Shown: positions 10,026 to 21,700, counted from the stretch's first letter. The stretch is DNA of 64,000 bases from an uncultured Candidatus Pelagibacter sp. (GCF_943788075.1 NZ_CALSOW010000004.1:124001-188000), one strand, 5' to 3'. Notes: generated by a model from the letters alone, not told the origin. Made by a program: numbers and translations.

Positions 10026-10270
10026 TATTTTTTAGCCTCTGTTTTTTTTACAGCTTTTTCATCAATTAATTTAAGATTTGATATATGAATAAAACTTTCT
10101 TTTGATACAATTCCACCTTTTTTCTCTTTGGTCGTTTTTACGTGCTTTTTAACCATATTAATTTCTTTAACTTTTGCTCTGTTATTAGGTCTATCAATTT
10201 CAATAACTTCACCTTCTTTTTTTTTATCTTTACCCGTTAAAACTCTAACTTTTAAACCCTTTTTAATCAT
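10025..10270 (-). CDS. rplX: 50S ribosomal protein L24
   Basis: L24 is one of the initiators of large-subunit assembly. The KOW motif is visible at the N-terminus ([23 protein letters not shown]), followed by [21 protein letters not shown] and a lysine-rich tail. The length of 81 residues is short compared with about 104 in E. coli: the usual C-terminal extension is reduced. It lies between rplN and rplE. Confidence 0.96.
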   Translation of the reverse strand: MIKKGLKVRVLTGKDKKKEGEVIEIDRPNNRAKVKEINMVKKHVKTTKEKKGGIVSKESFIHISNLKLIDEKAVKKTEAKK

Positions 10271-10271
10271 T

Positions 10272-10640
10272 TTATAAAACCTCCGGTGCTAATGAAATTA
10301 TTTTCATTTGTCCTCTACTTCTTAATTCTCTAGTTACAGGTCCAAAAATTCTTGTTCCAACCGGTTCACCTTTATCATCAACTAAAACGGCAGCATTATT
10401 ATCAAATTTAACTTTTGAACCGTCATTTCTATGAATTCCTTTTTTAACTCTTACTACTACTGCTTTATGTACTGTACCTTTTTTTACTTTACCTTTAGGT
10501 ATTGCCTCTTTTACAGCAATCACAATAGTATCACCAATACTAGCATATCTTCTTTTAGACCCACCAAGAACTTTTATACATTCTATTCGTTTAGCACCCG
10601 TATTGTCTGCTACCTGTAACTCTGTTTGTACACCAATCAT
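10272..10640 (-). CDS. rplN: 50S ribosomal protein L14
   Basis: L14 forms intersubunit bridges with 16S rRNA and is a contact site for ribosome silencing factors. The 122-residue sequence contains [47 protein letters not shown] and [21 protein letters not shown], nearly invariant in bacteria. It starts at the rpsQ stop, and the frame is intact. Confidence 0.97.
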   Translation of the reverse strand: MIGVQTELQVADNTGAKRIECIKVLGGSKRRYASIGDTIVIAVKEAIPKGKVKKGTVHKAVVVRVKKGIHRNDGSKVKFDNNAAVLVDDKGEPVGTRIFGPVTRELRSRGQMKIISLAPEVL

Positions 10641-10876
10641 TATTTTGTATTCTCCATTACTTGGAATTTTTTATTTTTTGAAAACGGCTTGCTTTCTATA
10701 ATTGAAACCTTATCACCTGTTTTAAAGGTATTATTTTCGTCATGAGCATTGTAATTTTTTCTTACTTTAATTACTTTTTTAAGTACAGGGTGCGAATATT
10801 TTCTCTCAACCATTACAGTTATAGTTTTGTTTGGTTTGTCACTTATAACAACTCCAGTTAATATTTTTTTAGGCAT
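10640..10876 (-). CDS. rpsQ: 30S ribosomal protein S17
   Basis: S17 is a primary 16S rRNA binder of the OB-fold type. The 78-residue protein has [32 protein letters not shown] and [21 protein letters not shown], matching the family closely. Its start lies inside the last codons of rpmC (8-nt overlap), which suggests coupled translation. Confidence 0.96.
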   Translation of the reverse strand: MPKKILTGVVISDKPNKTITVMVERKYSHPVLKKVIKVRKNYNAHDENNTFKTGDKVSIIESKPFSKNKKFQVMENTK

Positions 10877-11060
10877 TAATTTTTCCTTTTAATATAGTTT
10901 TTAATCTTGCAATTGTTTTCTTTGTTTCACCAATTTTTGCTGGGTTTGTTACTTGTGAATTCATTTTTTGAAATCTAAAATTAAAAAGATCTTTTTTTAA
11001 TTTATCAATATTTTTAATCATTTCGTCTTTAGATAATTTTTTGATTTCTTGTTTTTTCAT
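10869..11060 (-). CDS. rpmC: 50S ribosomal protein L29
   Basis: L29 is a small helical protein at the peptide exit, next to the trigger factor and SRP site. I chose the ATG at 11060 (KKQEIKKLSKDEMIKN) instead of the one nine bases upstream, because it begins just after the rplP stop and matches the usual L29 N-terminus. The body has LKKDLFNFRFQKMNSQVTNPAKI, typical of L29. The length is 63 residues. Confidence 0.95.
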   Translation of the reverse strand: MKKQEIKKLSKDEMIKNIDKLKKDLFNFRFQKMNSQVTNPAKIGETKKTIARLKTILKGKINA

Positions 11061-11061
11061 A

Positions 11062-11472
11062 TTAAGCAAACCTCTTAATAGTTTTAGTTTTAATTGGTAA
11101 TTTGGCTGATGCTTTATAAAGAGCTTCTTTTGCTATTTGTTCTGACACTCCATCAACTTCAAATAAGATTCTTCCCGGTTTAACTCTGCAAGCAAAAAAT
11201 TCAGGATTTCCTTTACCTTTACCCATTCTAACTTCGATAGGTTTTTTTGATACAGGTATGTTTGGAAATACTCTGGTCCATACTCTTCCTTGTCTTTTCA
11301 TATGTCTAGTTAATGCTACACGTGCAGCTTCAATTTGTTTTCCAGTAATTCTTTCTGGTTGTAGAGCTTTCAAAGCAAATGCACCATAATTGATAGAACT
11401 TGCTCTTGTAGCAGTCCCATGGATTCTTCCTTTGTGAGCTTTTCTCCATCTAGTTCTAACTGGTTGAAGCAT
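11062..11472 (-). CDS. rplP: 50S ribosomal protein L16
   Basis: L16 lies near the A-site tRNA and the central protuberance. The 136-residue protein starts [19 protein letters not shown] and contains [25 protein letters not shown] and [14 protein letters not shown], diagnostic of L16. It is one base-overlapped with rpsC upstream, and the frame is intact. Confidence 0.97.
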   Translation of the reverse strand: MLQPVRTRWRKAHKGRIHGTATRASSINYGAFALKALQPERITGKQIEAARVALTRHMKRQGRVWTRVFPNIPVSKKPIEVRMGKGKGNPEFFACRVKPGRILFEVDGVSEQIAKEALYKASAKLPIKTKTIKRFA

Positions 11473-12153
11473 TATTCTTTACCGTCTTTTGCTATTGCTT
11501 TGTTAGTTTCTTGACTAAATTCTCTTGCAAATACTTCGCCTTTATAGATCCAAACTTTAATACCAATAATTCCGTATGTTGTTAAAGCCTCTGCTTCAGC
11601 ATAATCAATGTCTGCTCTTAAAGTGTGAGATGGTATACTTCCTTCTCTTAACCATTCAGTTCTTGCTATTTCGTTTCCACCAAGTCTTCCACTAATAGAA
11701 ACTTTAATTCCTCTTGCCCCTAATCTAATACAAGATTGCATAGATCTCTTCATAGCTCTTCTGTATGAAATTCTTTTTACTAACTGTTGAGCGATATTTT
11801 CTGCAACTAAATAAGCGTTGGTCTCAGGTTTTTTTACTTCTTTTATATTTAAAGCAACTTCATTAGTTGTAAATTTTGATAAATTATTCTTAATTTTATC
11901 AATATCACTTCCTTTTTTTCCAATAACAAATCCAGGTCTAGAAGTGTAGATAGTTACATAGCATTTATTAGATGTTCTCTCTATCATCACTTTTGATACA
12001 CCAGAATTAACTACATTTTTTTTGATATAATCTCGTATTTTAAAATCTTCAATTAGATAATTTCCAAAATCTTTCTTTCTTAGCATACCAAACAGAGTCC
12101 CAGCCTCTATTGATACCTAATCTAAAACCTACAGGATTAACTTTTTGTCCCAT
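11472..12153 (-). CDS. rpsC: 30S ribosomal protein S3, one frame break near the start
   Basis: S3 forms the mRNA entry pore with S4 and S5. The true start is the ATG at 12153 ([23 protein letters not shown]), which lies inside the rplV 3' end. One extra base at about 12068-12084, in an A-rich stretch, breaks the frame. The second frame carries on with [19 protein letters not shown], the KH domain with [16 protein letters not shown], and the C-terminal [22 protein letters not shown]. The corrected length is about 226 residues, normal for the family. Starting at the in-frame ATG at 12086 would wrongly drop the conserved N-terminus. Confidence 0.95.
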
Positions 12154-12535
12154 GACTCTCCATTTGTTTAACTTCTGATAAAATTATAGTTACAGTTGAC
12201 CAAGGTTTTAAAATTGGCGCAGCTCTACCTTTTGCTCTTGGTCTAAATCTTTTCATTACAATTTTCTTTCCACAGTAAGCTTCTTTGACAACTAAATTAT
12301 CAATATCATATTGAAAGTTGTTTTCAGCATTTGCAACTGCAGAACTTATTGTTTTTCTTATATCTTTGCTAATTCTTTTAGCTGAGAATTGTAAGTCTCT
12401 AATTGCTACATCTACTTTTTTTCCAACAATACTTTTTAAAATAGGATTAAGTTTTCTAACACTAGTTCTTATACTGTTGTTAACAGATTTTACTGTATCT
12501 ACTTTTTTTCTATTTTTTTTCTTTGTCTTATTCAT
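12137..12535 (-). CDS. rplV: 50S ribosomal protein L22
   Basis: L22 reaches into the exit tunnel with a long hairpin. The loop and C-terminal block [38 protein letters not shown] is clear. The N-terminus carries a basic extension ([20 protein letters not shown]), giving 132 residues against about 110 in E. coli. The 3' end overlaps the rpsC start by 17 bp in another frame. Confidence 0.95.
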   Translation of the reverse strand: MNKTKKKNRKKVDTVKSVNNSIRTSVRKLNPILKSIVGKKVDVAIRDLQFSAKRISKDIRKTISSAVANAENNFQYDIDNLVVKEAYCGKKIVMKRFRPRAKGRAAPILKPWSTVTIILSEVKQMESHGTKS

Positions 12536-12537
12536 AT

Positions 12538-12834
12538 TTATTTTTTAGCTGCTGTTGCAGGTTTGGCTTTTTTATCTGCTGGTGTATGACCATAAAAAGT
12601 TCTTGTAGGTGAAAATTCACCCAATTTATGTCCAACCATGTCTTCTGAAATAGTAATTGGTATAAATTTTTTACCATTATAAATCTGAAAACTAACCCCA
12701 ACAAAGTCAGGTAATATTGTAGACTTTCTTGACCATGTTTTAATGGGAATTTTTTTTGGATCATCTTTATATTTATCTACTTTTTTCATCAAACTTTCTT
12801 CAACAAAAGGTCCTTTCCATACTGATCTAGCCAT
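12538..12834 (-). CDS. rpsS: 30S ribosomal protein S19
   Basis: S19 forms a complex with S13 in the 30S head. The 98-residue frame begins [21 protein letters not shown] and contains [43 protein letters not shown] and a short alanine/lysine tail. All segments are conserved. A second open frame over the same bases is a shadow. Confidence 0.97.
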   Translation of the reverse strand: MARSVWKGPFVEESLMKKVDKYKDDPKKIPIKTWSRKSTILPDFVGVSFQIYNGKKFIPITISEDMVGHKLGEFSPTRTFYGHTPADKKAKPATAAKK

Positions 12835-13676
12835 TATTTTTTAGTATCCTTCCTTTTGTTTCTTCTTTTAACAATAAATTTATCTGTTCTCTTGTTATCT
12901 CTTGTTTTTAATCCTTTTGCAGATTGACCTGTTGGTGAAACTGGATGTCTTCCTCCAGCTGATTTACCTTCACCACCACCATGAGGGTGATCAACAGGGT
13001 TTTTCACAACTCCTCTTGTATGCGGTTTTCGTCCAAGCCATCTTGATCTTCCTGCTTTACCAATTTTAATATTTTTTTGATCTGGATTAGTTAATGTTCC
13101 AATAGTAGCTAATGATCTAGAATCAATCTTTCTTACTTCTCCTGATGCTAGTTTAATTAAACTGTAATTTCCGTCTAATCCGCTAATAGTAACGGAAGAA
13201 CCTGCAGATCTAGCAATTTTACCACCAGCACCTGGTTGAATTTCAACGTTATGAATATTTATACCCACTGGAATATCCTGTAATGGCATGCAATTTCCAA
13301 CTTTAATTTCTTTTTTAGAACCGTTTTCAATTTTATCACCTGCTTTTATTTTTTGGGGTGCTAAATAGTAAGCATGAGAACCATCTTCAAATTTTACTAA
13401 CATAATGTAACATGATCTATTTGGATCATATTCAATTCTTTCAACATTAGCTTCCATGTCAAATTTTTTACGATAAAAATCAACATGTCTGTACATCTTT
13501 TTATGTCCACCAGATCTATTAATATTAGTTATATGTCCATTATTATTTCTTCCCTTCATTGCATTTTTTGGAGATACAAGTGCTTTGAAAGGTTTACCTT
13601 TCCACAAACCAGTTCTATCAACTAAGATAGTTCCTCTAGTAGATTTTGTATAAGGTTTAAAAGTTTTAAGTGCCAT
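12834..13676 (-). CDS. rplB: 50S ribosomal protein L2
   Basis: L2 is needed for subunit association and the peptidyl transferase centre. The 280-residue protein has [19 protein letters not shown], the SH3-like core with [26 protein letters not shown], and the C-terminal [24 protein letters not shown], which includes the functionally important histidine. The length and sequence are normal. Confidence 0.98.
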   Translation of the reverse strand: MALKTFKPYTKSTRGTILVDRTGLWKGKPFKALVSPKNAMKGRNNNGHITNINRSGGHKKMYRHVDFYRKKFDMEANVERIEYDPNRSCYIMLVKFEDGSHAYYLAPQKIKAGDKIENGSKKEIKVGNCMPLQDIPVGINIHNVEIQPGAGGKIARSAGSSVTISGLDGNYSLIKLASGEVRKIDSRSLATIGTLTNPDQKNIKIGKAGRSRWLGRKPHTRGVVKNPVDHPHGGGEGKSAGGRHPVSPTGQSAKGLKTRDNKRTDKFIVKRRNKRKDTKK

Positions 13677-13679
13677 TTA

Positions 13680-13973
13680 TTAAATACCTGTCGTTAGATC
13701 AATGCTTTGACCTTTTTTAAGTGTTATTATTGCTTTTTTAAATCCAGAAACTCTAACTTTTTTTCCTCTGGTTATTTTAGTTCTGTTCTGTTTATTAATG
13801 ATATTAATTTTAGTCACATTTACTTTGAAAATCTTTTCAATATTTTTTTTCAGATTTGTTTTGTTTGCTCCAGCAGGAACTTTAAAAACAATTTTGTTTT
13901 GTTCTGATAAATTCGTTGATTTTTCAGTAACCATCGGAGAGACAATTTTATCGTATAAATGTATTTTATCCAT
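13680..13973 (-). CDS. rplW: 50S ribosomal protein L23
   Basis: L23 surrounds the exit tunnel and is the docking site for trigger factor and SRP. The 97-residue protein has LYDKIVSPMVTEKSTNLSEQNKIVFKV, ANKTNLKKNIEKIFKVNVTKINI and a basic hairpin ending KKAIITLKKGQSIDLTTGI. It lies in standard S10-operon order between rplD and rplB. Confidence 0.97.
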   Translation of the reverse strand: MDKIHLYDKIVSPMVTEKSTNLSEQNKIVFKVPAGANKTNLKKNIEKIFKVNVTKINIINKQNRTKITRGKKVRVSGFKKAIITLKKGQSIDLTTGI

Positions 13974-13974
13974 T

Positions 13975-14598
13975 TTAAGAATATCTCTTTTCTAGTTCTT
14001 TTACTGAGCTTTCAGTAAAAACAACTTTTTTAAATTTTATAATATCATAAGAACTAAAATGATTAACATCAGTTACTTTAACATTGGGAATATTTCTTGC
14101 TGACTTTTCAATTTTTTCCTTAGAAGCTTTATCTAAAATAATTAAAGAATGAGTTATTTCAAGTTTATGAATAATTGCACTCATTTCTTTAGTTTTTTTA
14201 ATTTCAGTTTCAAAGTCATTTAAGATTAATAGATTTTTGTTATTATTTTTTTCTGTAATTAAAGAAGCAACACTTAATTTTTTTTCATTTTTATTTAGTT
14301 TTCTTTTTTTATAAGCAAGTTCACCTTTAGGTCCGTGAGCTATACCACCACCAACAAATATAGGTGCTTTTCTACTTGCGTGTCTTGCTCCACCAGTTCC
14401 TTTTTGAGCATAAATTTTTGATGTAGGTCCGCTTACTTCATTTTGTTGTTTTGTTTTGGCATGTCTACCTTTATAATTAGCATTTGTTTTATACAAAACA
14501 CTACTAACTAATTTACTATTAATTTTTGCAGAAAAAATTTTATCTAAAACTTCAATAGTATCTTTTTTTCCATCAATGCTTATTTTTTCTAATTTCAT
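13975..14598 (-). CDS. rplD: 50S ribosomal protein L4
   Basis: L4 reaches into the exit tunnel. In some bacteria it also represses the S10 operon; no such leader was recognised here. The 207-residue protein has the tunnel-loop segment GRHAKTKQQNEVSGPTSKIYAQKGTGGARHASRKAPIFVGGG followed by GPKGELAYKKRKLNKNEKKLSV, given here only in part. The frame is intact, and it lies between rplC and rplW. Confidence 0.96.
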   Translation of the reverse strand: MKLEKISIDGKKDTIEVLDKIFSAKINSKLVSSVLYKTNANYKGRHAKTKQQNEVSGPTSKIYAQKGTGGARHASRKAPIFVGGGIAHGPKGELAYKKRKLNKNEKKLSVASLITEKNNNKNLLILNDFETEIKKTKEMSAIIHKLEITHSLIILDKASKEKIEKSARNIPNVKVTDVNHFSSYDIIKFKKVVFTESSVKELEKRYS

Positions 14599-15308
14599 TA
14601 TTTTTTCTTTTTATCAGGGGTTTTTTTAGCCTCTTCTGCAGCTGCTATTTTCTCTGAAATTGTCATTTTATTTATATTCTTTACGGACTGTCTAACTACC
14701 ACTTCTGTATTTTTTGATCCAGGAATTGATCCTTTTAGATATAACAGCTCATTTTCTAAATCAGTTTTAATAATCTCAATATTAAGCATAGTTCTAAGTC
14801 TATCACCCATATGTCCAGCCATTTTTTTTCCTTTAAATACTTTACCAGGGTCTTGACTATGTCCAGTTGAACCGTGAGCCCTATGTGAAACAGATACACC
14901 GTGACTGGCTCTTAAACCACCAAAGTTCCATCTTTTCATTGCTCCAGCAAAACCTTTTCCTATAGTTTTAGATCTTGTATCGACAAATTTTGTGTCTTTA
15001 AATATTTCAAGGCCAAACTCATTGCCTTCTTTATAAGTTTCTGTATCTTTAACTCTGAATTCTTTAAGTTTCTTTTTGGCTTCAGTATTTTTCTTAGCAT
15101 AAAAGCCCTTCATAGCTTTTGTAAGTTTGGAATTTTTAATTTTTCCATAACCAAGTTGTACTGCCTTGTAGCCTCTTTTTTCTTCATCAATAACTTGGAT
15201 AACTCTAGCCTTTTCAACTTTAAGTACAGTCACAGGAACAAGCTGACCAGTTTTATAAAACTCTCTAGTCATTCCTATTTTTTTTCCAATTAAAGCAATC
15301 TCAGTCAT
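14598..15308 (-). CDS. rplC: 50S ribosomal protein L3
   Basis: L3 binds the 3' part of 23S rRNA and is an early assembly protein. The 236-residue protein contains IGKKIGMTREFYKTGQLVPVTVL, the conserved RWNFGGLRASHGVSVSHRAHGSTG and KKMAGHMGDRLRT. A lysine-rich tail extends the C-terminus. It begins three bases after rpsJ, and the frame is intact. Confidence 0.97.
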   Translation of the reverse strand: MTEIALIGKKIGMTREFYKTGQLVPVTVLKVEKARVIQVIDEEKRGYKAVQLGYGKIKNSKLTKAMKGFYAKKNTEAKKKLKEFRVKDTETYKEGNEFGLEIFKDTKFVDTRSKTIGKGFAGAMKRWNFGGLRASHGVSVSHRAHGSTGHSQDPGKVFKGKKMAGHMGDRLRTMLNIEIIKTDLENELLYLKGSIPGSKNTEVVVRQSVKNINKMTISEKIAAAEEAKKTPDKKKK

Positions 15309-15310
15309 AA

Positions 15311-15619
15311 CTAAATTTTAATCTCCACATCAACACCTGAAGCAAGATCAAGTTTCATTAAAGCTTCTACTGTTTGTGGTGTTGGTTCTATAATATCAAT
15401 TAATCTTTTGTGAGTTCTTGACTCAAATTGTTCCCTACTTTTTTTATCAATATGTGGGCCTTTTAAGACCGTATATCTCTCAATTCTTGTTGGTAATGGA
15501 ATAGGTCCTTTAATAGTTGCACCAGTTCTTTTAACAGTATTTACAATTTCCTCTGTGGAAGCATCTAAAATCTTGTTGTCGTATGCTCTAAGCTTAATTC
15601 TAATATTTTGTTTTTCCAT
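15311..15619 (-). CDS. rpsJ: 30S ribosomal protein S10
   Basis: S10 belongs to the 30S head. Through NusE activity it also links RNA polymerase, NusB and NusG. The 102-residue protein has [50 protein letters not shown] and [19 protein letters not shown]. It lies directly after fusA. No tuf gene lies between them, unlike in many proteobacteria. Confidence 0.98.
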   Translation of the reverse strand: MEKQNIRIKLRAYDNKILDASTEEIVNTVKRTGATIKGPIPLPTRIERYTVLKGPHIDKKSREQFESRTHKRLIDIIEPTPQTVEALMKLDLASGVDVEIKI

Positions 15620-15621
15620 AA

Positions 15622-17700
15622 TTATCCTGCAATTTTTTTAGTTACTTCGTCCTGAACATTTTGAGGTACTTTTGAGTAATGATCAAAAAACATTGAATAT
15701 TGTGCTCTACCTTGAGACATAGATCTTAAATTATTAATATATCCAAACATGTTTGCTAATGGAACCATGGCTGTAATTACTGTAGCATTACCTCTTTGTT
15801 CTTGAGTGCTAATTTGTCCTCTACGACTATTTAAATCACCTATAACATCGCCCATATAATCTTCAGGAGTAACAACTTCCACTCTCATAACAGGCTCTAA
15901 AAGTTTTAGTGTTCCCTTTGTACACGCTTCTTTAAAACAGGCTCTACCTGCAAGCTCAAATGCAAGAACACTTGAGTCTACATCGTGATGAAGACCATCT
16001 AAAATAGTTACTTTGTAATCAATCATTGGAAATCCACATAGAATTCCGTTGTCTGAAACTGTTTCTATTCCTTTTTCAACACCTGGTATAAATTCTTTAG
16101 GAATAGCACCACCTTTAATTTTACTTTCAACAGATCTTCCTGCACCGGGTTCTTGAGGCTCAACAAGAAGTTTAACTTTTGCAAATTGACCAGCACCACC
16201 ACTTTGTTTTTTGTGTGTGTACTCTACTTCTGAAGCATTTTCTAAGGTTTCTCTATAAGCAACTTGTGGAGCACCAACATTAGCTTCAACTTTAAATTCT
16301 CTTTTCATTCGATCAACAATTATATCTAAGTGTAATTCACCCATACCTTTAATAATTGTTTGACCAGACTCTTCGTCAGAAGTAACTCTGAATGATGGAT
16401 CTTCTTTAGCAAGTCTGCCTAAAGCTTCACCCATTTTTTCTTGGTCAGCCTTTGTTTTTGGTTCAACAGCAATTTCGATAACAGGATCTGGGAATTCCAT
16501 AGGTTCTAATAAAACAGGTTTCTCTTCATCACATAATGTGTGACCTGTTATGGTATATTTTAATCCAGCTAATGCTACTATATCTCCAGCGTTAGCTTCT
16601 TTAATATCTTCTCTAGAGTTAGCATGCATCAACAACATTCTTCCAACTCTTTCTTCTTTTTCTTTTGATGAATTATAAATTCCTGTTCCAGTTTTTATAG
16701 TACCTGAATAAATTCTTATAAATGTTAAAGAACCAACAAAAGGGTCGTTTGCAACTTTAAAAGCTAAAGCTGAAAAAGGTTGAGTATCTTCAAATTTCAT
16801 TTCCATTTCATCTTCAGAACCTGGCTTAGTTCCTTTAATAGATCCAATATCAATTGGGCTTGGTAAATAATTAATTGTAGCATCAAGCAATGGTTGCACA
16901 CCTTTATTTTTAAAAGCAGAGCCTGTCGTAATTGGTACAAAACTAAAATTTAATGTACCTTTTCTTATACATCTTACTAAATCTTCTTCTTTAATCTCAT
17001 CACCATTCAAATAAGCTTCCATTAATTTTTCATCTTGTTCAACAGCAGTTTCAACTAATTCTGTTCTATATTTTTGAGATATTTCCTTTAAATCTTCTGG
17101 TATATCTTTATATTCCCATTCTGCACCTAGAGCTTCATTTTTCCATACTTGTGCTTTCATTTTAACAAGATCTACAACACCTGAAAGTGATGCTTCAATT
17201 CCAATTGGTATTTGAATTGGTAATGGTTTACATCCCAATCTATCTCTAATCATATCAACACATCTAAAAAAATCTGCACCAGTTCTATCTAATTTATTAA
17301 CAAAACAAATTCTTGGAACTTTGTATTTATCTGCTTGTCTCCAAACAGTTTCAGACTGAGGCTCAACACCAGCAACACCATCAAATACACATACAGCACC
17401 ATCTAAAACTTTAAGTGATCTTTCAACTTCAATAGTAAAGTCTACGTGGCCAGGTGTATCGATAATATTAATTCTATGATCATTCCAGAAACAAGTAGTT
17501 GCTGCAGAAGTAATTGTAATTCCTCTTTCTTGCTCTTGCTCCATCCAATCCATAGTTGCAGCACCATCATGTACTTCACCTATTTTGTGGCTCTTACCTG
17601 TGTAGTATAAAATTCTTTCAGTAGTAGTAGTTTTGCCTGCATCGATGTGAGCCATGATCCCAATGTTTCTATATTTATCTAATGTATGAGTTCTAGCCAT
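15622..17700 (-). CDS. fusA: Elongation factor G
   Basis: EF-G is the translocase GTPase. All G motifs are present: [15 protein letters not shown] (G1), [10 protein letters not shown] (G2), DTPGHVDF (G3) and [10 protein letters not shown] (G4). Domains II-V follow, ending in [20 protein letters not shown]. At 692 residues it is full length, with no frame break over 2 kb. It sits in the str operon, seven bases after rpsG. Confidence 0.98.
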   Translation of the reverse strand: MARTHTLDKYRNIGIMAHIDAGKTTTTERILYYTGKSHKIGEVHDGAATMDWMEQEQERGITITSAATTCFWNDHRINIIDTPGHVDFTIEVERSLKVLDGAVCVFDGVAGVEPQSETVWRQADKYKVPRICFVNKLDRTGADFFRCVDMIRDRLGCKPLPIQIPIGIEASLSGVVDLVKMKAQVWKNEALGAEWEYKDIPEDLKEISQKYRTELVETAVEQDEKLMEAYLNGDEIKEEDLVRCIRKGTLNFSFVPITTGSAFKNKGVQPLLDATINYLPSPIDIGSIKGTKPGSEDEMEMKFEDTQPFSALAFKVANDPFVGSLTFIRIYSGTIKTGTGIYNSSKEKEERVGRMLLMHANSREDIKEANAGDIVALAGLKYTITGHTLCDEEKPVLLEPMEFPDPVIEIAVEPKTKADQEKMGEALGRLAKEDPSFRVTSDEESGQTIIKGMGELHLDIIVDRMKREFKVEANVGAPQVAYRETLENASEVEYTHKKQSGGAGQFAKVKLLVEPQEPGAGRSVESKIKGGAIPKEFIPGVEKGIETVSDNGILCGFPMIDYKVTILDGLHHDVDSSVLAFELAGRACFKEACTKGTLKLLEPVMRVEVVTPEDYMGDVIGDLNSRRGQISTQEQRGNATVITAMVPLANMFGYINNLRSMSQGRAQYSMFFDHYSKVPQNVQDEVTKKIAG

Positions 17701-17706
17701 AATTTA

Positions 17707-18177
17707 TTACCATCTAAAATGTGCAAAGGCTTTATTAGACTCAGCCATTTTATGCACATCCTCTCTTTTTTTAACTGCAGCACCTTTTTTTTCATAGGCA
17801 TCAAACAGTTCATTAAAAATTTTATCTGACATATGTTTGTCTTTTCTTTTTCTTGCAGAATCTACCAGCCATCTAATAGCTAAAGCCTGAGCTCTTTTGC
17901 TTTTTACTTCAACAGGGACTTGATATGTAGCTCCACCAACTCTTCTAGATCTAACTTCAACAGTTGGTTTAATATTATTAATAGCTTCGTTAAAAATATT
18001 TATTGGTTCATCTTTTGATTTAGTTTTAATTTTATCTATTGCATCATAAACTATTTTAGCCGCAACACCTCTTTTACCGTCGTACATTATATTATTTATT
18101 AATTTAGGTATAATAGTTGAATTAAACTTTGGATCAGGAACTACATTTTTTTTAGGTTGAGTTTTTTTTCTAGACAT
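17707..18177 (-). CDS. rpsG: 30S ribosomal protein S7
   Basis: S7 nucleates the 30S head and can repress the str operon in other bacteria. The 156-residue protein has [10 protein letters not shown] at the start, IPKLINNIMYDGKRGVAAKIVYDA, EVRSRRVGGATYQVPVEVKSKRAQALAIRW and a C-terminal NKAFAHFRW. It overlaps rpsL by one base, and the frame is intact. Confidence 0.98.
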   Translation of the reverse strand: MSRKKTQPKKNVVPDPKFNSTIIPKLINNIMYDGKRGVAAKIVYDAIDKIKTKSKDEPINIFNEAINNIKPTVEVRSRRVGGATYQVPVEVKSKRAQALAIRWLVDSARKRKDKHMSDKIFNELFDAYEKKGAAVKKREDVHKMAESNKAFAHFRW

Positions 18178-18548
18178 TATTTACCTTTTTTTGTTCCGTA
18201 TAAAGATCGTCTTTTTTTTCTATTAGCAACGCCTTGAGTATCAAGATTACCTCTTAAAATATGATAACGAACACCTGGCAAATCTTTTACTCTACCACCT
18301 CTTATTAATACTACTGAGTGTTCTTGAAGGTTATGACCTTCACCAGGAATATAAGCTGTAACTTCAAAACCATTTGACAGTCTTACTCTTGCAACTTTCC
18401 TTAATGCAGAATTAGGTTTCTTTGGAGTTGTTGTGTAGACTTTTACACAGACACCTCTTTTTAAAGGTTGCTTTTGTAACGCTGGAACCTTGTTCCTGGT
18501 TAACTGTTTAACTCTTTTTTTTCTTAACAACTGATTAATAGTTGGCAT
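18177..18548 (-). CDS. rpsL: 30S ribosomal protein S12
   Basis: S12 controls decoding accuracy and is the streptomycin-resistance protein. The 123-residue sequence has [11 protein letters not shown], the [19 protein letters not shown] block with the conserved lysine near residue 43, and [16 protein letters not shown] with the second accuracy region near residue 88. Both regions look wild type. It is the first gene of the str operon, and a candidate promoter lies about 110 bp upstream. Confidence 0.98.
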   Translation of the reverse strand: MPTINQLLRKKRVKQLTRNKVPALQKQPLKRGVCVKVYTTTPKKPNSALRKVARVRLSNGFEVTAYIPGEGHNLQEHSVVLIRGGRVKDLPGVRYHILRGNLDTQGVANRKKRRSLYGTKKGK

Positions 18549-18659
18549 AAAATTTTTAAAATTAATTAATTTATTTTTAGATGAAAATAACTGACAGGTT
18601 ATTTTGTGGCAGCGTTTAGTACTATTAGCAGGTACTACATTCCAACCAAAAACATGGCC

Positions 18660-18687
18660 AAAATACTTATTAATCTGACTTTGTCAA
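18660..18687 (-). promoter_or_regulatory. Candidate sigma-70-type promoter for the rpsL-rpsG-fusA operon
   Basis: On the minus strand, TTGACA (18687-18682) is a perfect -35 box. It is followed after 16 bases by TATTTT (18665-18660), a fair -10 box. The site lies in the 168-bp gap between rpoC and rpsL, the longest gap in this block. Transcription would start near 18653 and leave a leader of about 105 bases before rpsL. This is a sequence match only. Confidence 0.55.
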
Positions 18688-18716
18688 ACTAAAACTTCGA
18701 GTATTAAGTGATATTT

Positions 18717-21700
18717 TTACTGATTTGCAGGTGTTTCTGGAGCTTCAGATGGTTCTATTTTATCTTGCTCGGCAATAAAATTATTATCATCCTCAAGTGC
18801 TTTTTTGTTCCAGTTATTTTTGATATGACCTGTTCCAGCAGGAACCAATCTTCCAACGATAACATTCTCTTTTAAGCCATTTAATGGATCAACCTTACCT
18901 TTAATAGCTGCATCTGTTAACACTCTTGTTGTTTCTTGGAAAGAAGCAGCTGAAATAAACGACTCAGTTTGTAATGAAGCTTTTGTAATACCCATTAATA
19001 CACGTTCACCAACAGCAGGTGTTTTGCCATCTGCTACTAGTTTTTCATTTGTATTATCAAATTTTATTCTATCAATAACTTCCCCTGGTAAATAACTAGA
19101 ATCACCAGTAACTTTTACTTCAACTTTTTTAAGCATTTGTCTTAAAATTGTTTCAATGTGTTTGTCATTAATAATTACACCTTGCAATCTGTAAACTTCT
19201 TGAACTTGGTTTACAAAATACTCTGTTAATTCTTTAATTCCTAACACTCTTAAAATATCATGAGGTAAAGGTTGTCCATCAAGTAGGTATTCCCCTTTCT
19301 GGATTTTTTCACCTGGGTTGAAATTAATGTGTTTACCTTTCGGTATTAAATAATTTGAAGGCTCAGCACCATCTTCTGGCACAATAGATACTCTTTGTTT
19401 TCCTCTAACCTCTTTACCAAATACAACTTGTCCATCATTTTCTGCAATTATCGCACTATCTTTTGCTTTTCTTGCCTCAAATAATTCAGCTACTCTTGGT
19501 AGACCACCAGTAATATCTTTTGTCTTAGTTGTTTCTTTAGGAAGTCTTGCTATTACGTCTCCTGCAAAAACTTTTTGACCATCTTTAATTGAAAGAATTG
19601 AATCTGGTACAAGATAATATCTTGCTTCATTATCGTCAGCTTTTTTAATAACATTTCCTTTTTCATCTCTTAAAGTAATTCTAGGTTTTAAATCAGTACT
19701 TTTTGATTGAGCTCTCCAATCAATAACTGATTTAGAAGATATACCAGTTGCATCATCTGTGGTTTCTTGAATTGAAACACCATCAATTAAATCAACAAAA
19801 CTCGCTGTACCACTTTTTTCAGCTATTACAGGAGTTGTGTATGGATCCCATTCACAAATTTTTGTATTAGCTTTAATTTTATCACCATTATTAAAAAATA
19901 ATTTTGATCCATATGCAACTTTATATACAGCTATTTGAACACCATTATCATCTTCTATAGATAACTGAGTATTTCTACCCATAACTATTAGATTTTTCTT
20001 AGAGTCTTCTAGTATATTAGAATTTAAAATTTTAAGTGTTCCCTCGTTTTTGCTAACAATTTGAGAATCTTGTTTTACAGATGCTGTTCCACCAACGTGG
20101 AATGTTCGCATCGTTAACTGAGTACCAGGTTCACCGATTGATTGAGCAGAAATCATACCTATTGCTTCACCAACGTGCACCATTTTACCTCTAGATAGAT
20201 CTCTTCCATAACAAGTCGCACATACACCTTGTTTTGAACTACAAGTCATCACTGAGTATACTTTGAGAGATTTTACACCGGCTGCATCAATTAAATCACA
20301 TCCTGCTTCATCAATCATTGTAGATTTTTTAATTACTACTTCACCTGTAAGTGGGTTTTTTACTTCTGCAGCTGTTACTCTTCCTAAAGCTCTTTCAGAT
20401 AAGCTAACTACTACATTTCCACCTTCTAAAATTTCAGAAAGCTCTATAAAACCTGGATCATCACAATTAACCTTTGTAATTGTCAAATCTTGAGCAACAT
20501 CACAAAGTCTTCTTGTTAAATATCCTGAACTTGCTGTTTTAAGTGCTGTATCAGCAAGACCTTTTCTGGCACCGTGAGTTGAATTAAAGTATTCCAGCGC
20601 AGTTAAACCTTCCTTAAAGTTTGAAATAATTGGACTTTCAATAATTTCACCTGAAGGTTTTGCAATTAGACCTCTCATACCTGCAAGTTGCTTCATTTGA
20701 GCTGCAGATCCTCTAGCTCCACTATCAGCCATCATATAAACTGAATTAATTTTTAATCCATCAGGTGTTTTTTCTGTAGCTGAAATTCCTTTCATCATTT
20801 CACCAGCAACTTTGTCAGTGCATTTAGACCAAGCGTCTACTACTTTGTTGTATTTTTCACCTCTTGTGATTAATCCTTCAGAATATTGAGTTTCATAATC
20901 AGCAATTAAACTTTTTGTATCTTCAATTAATTGAGTTTTACTCTCCGGAATTACAAGGTCATCTTTCCCAAAAGAAATTCCTGCTTTAAATGCATGTTTA
21001 AAACCTAAATCTTTTAGTTTGTCGCAAAATATAACAGTTGTTTTTTGCCCGCAAAATCTAAATACAACATCAATAATTTCAGATACCGTTTTCTTAGGTA
21101 ACAATCTATCTACTAAAGAAAATTTAATATTATTATTTTTAGGAAGTAAATTTGCTAATAAAAATCTTCCAGCTGTTGAAGTATATTTTTCAAGTTTTTT
21201 GTTTCCACTTTCATCAACAGTTTCAATTCTTGATATAATAGTGCTATGAACTTTAATTTGATCAGAGGCTAATGCAAATTCTATAGCATCAACATCAACA
21301 AAATACCCTGAAGGTTTATCCGTCATAGGTTCTTGAGAAAGGTAATATATACCTAAAATCATATCCTGACTTGGTACAATAATTGGTTTACCATTTGATG
21401 GAGACAAAATGTTGTTTGTAGAAAGCATTAATATTCTAGCTTCTAACTGAGCTTCTAAACTTAAGGGAACGTGTACTGCCATTTGATCACCATCAAAGTC
21501 AGCATTAAATGCAGCACAAGTTAAAGGATGTAGTTCGATTGCATCACCTTCTATAAGTTTAGGCTCAAATGCTTGTACACCTAATCTATGAAGTGTTGGC
21601 GCTCTATTTAAAATAACTGGGTGTTCTCTAACAATTAATTCTAACGCATCCCAAACAGCATTTGTTTCTTTTTCAACTAATTTTTTAGCTTGCTTGATTG

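Noticed and set aside
12528..12764. Second reading frame inside rpsS
   Set aside because: It overlaps the conserved S19 frame completely and shows no family pattern.
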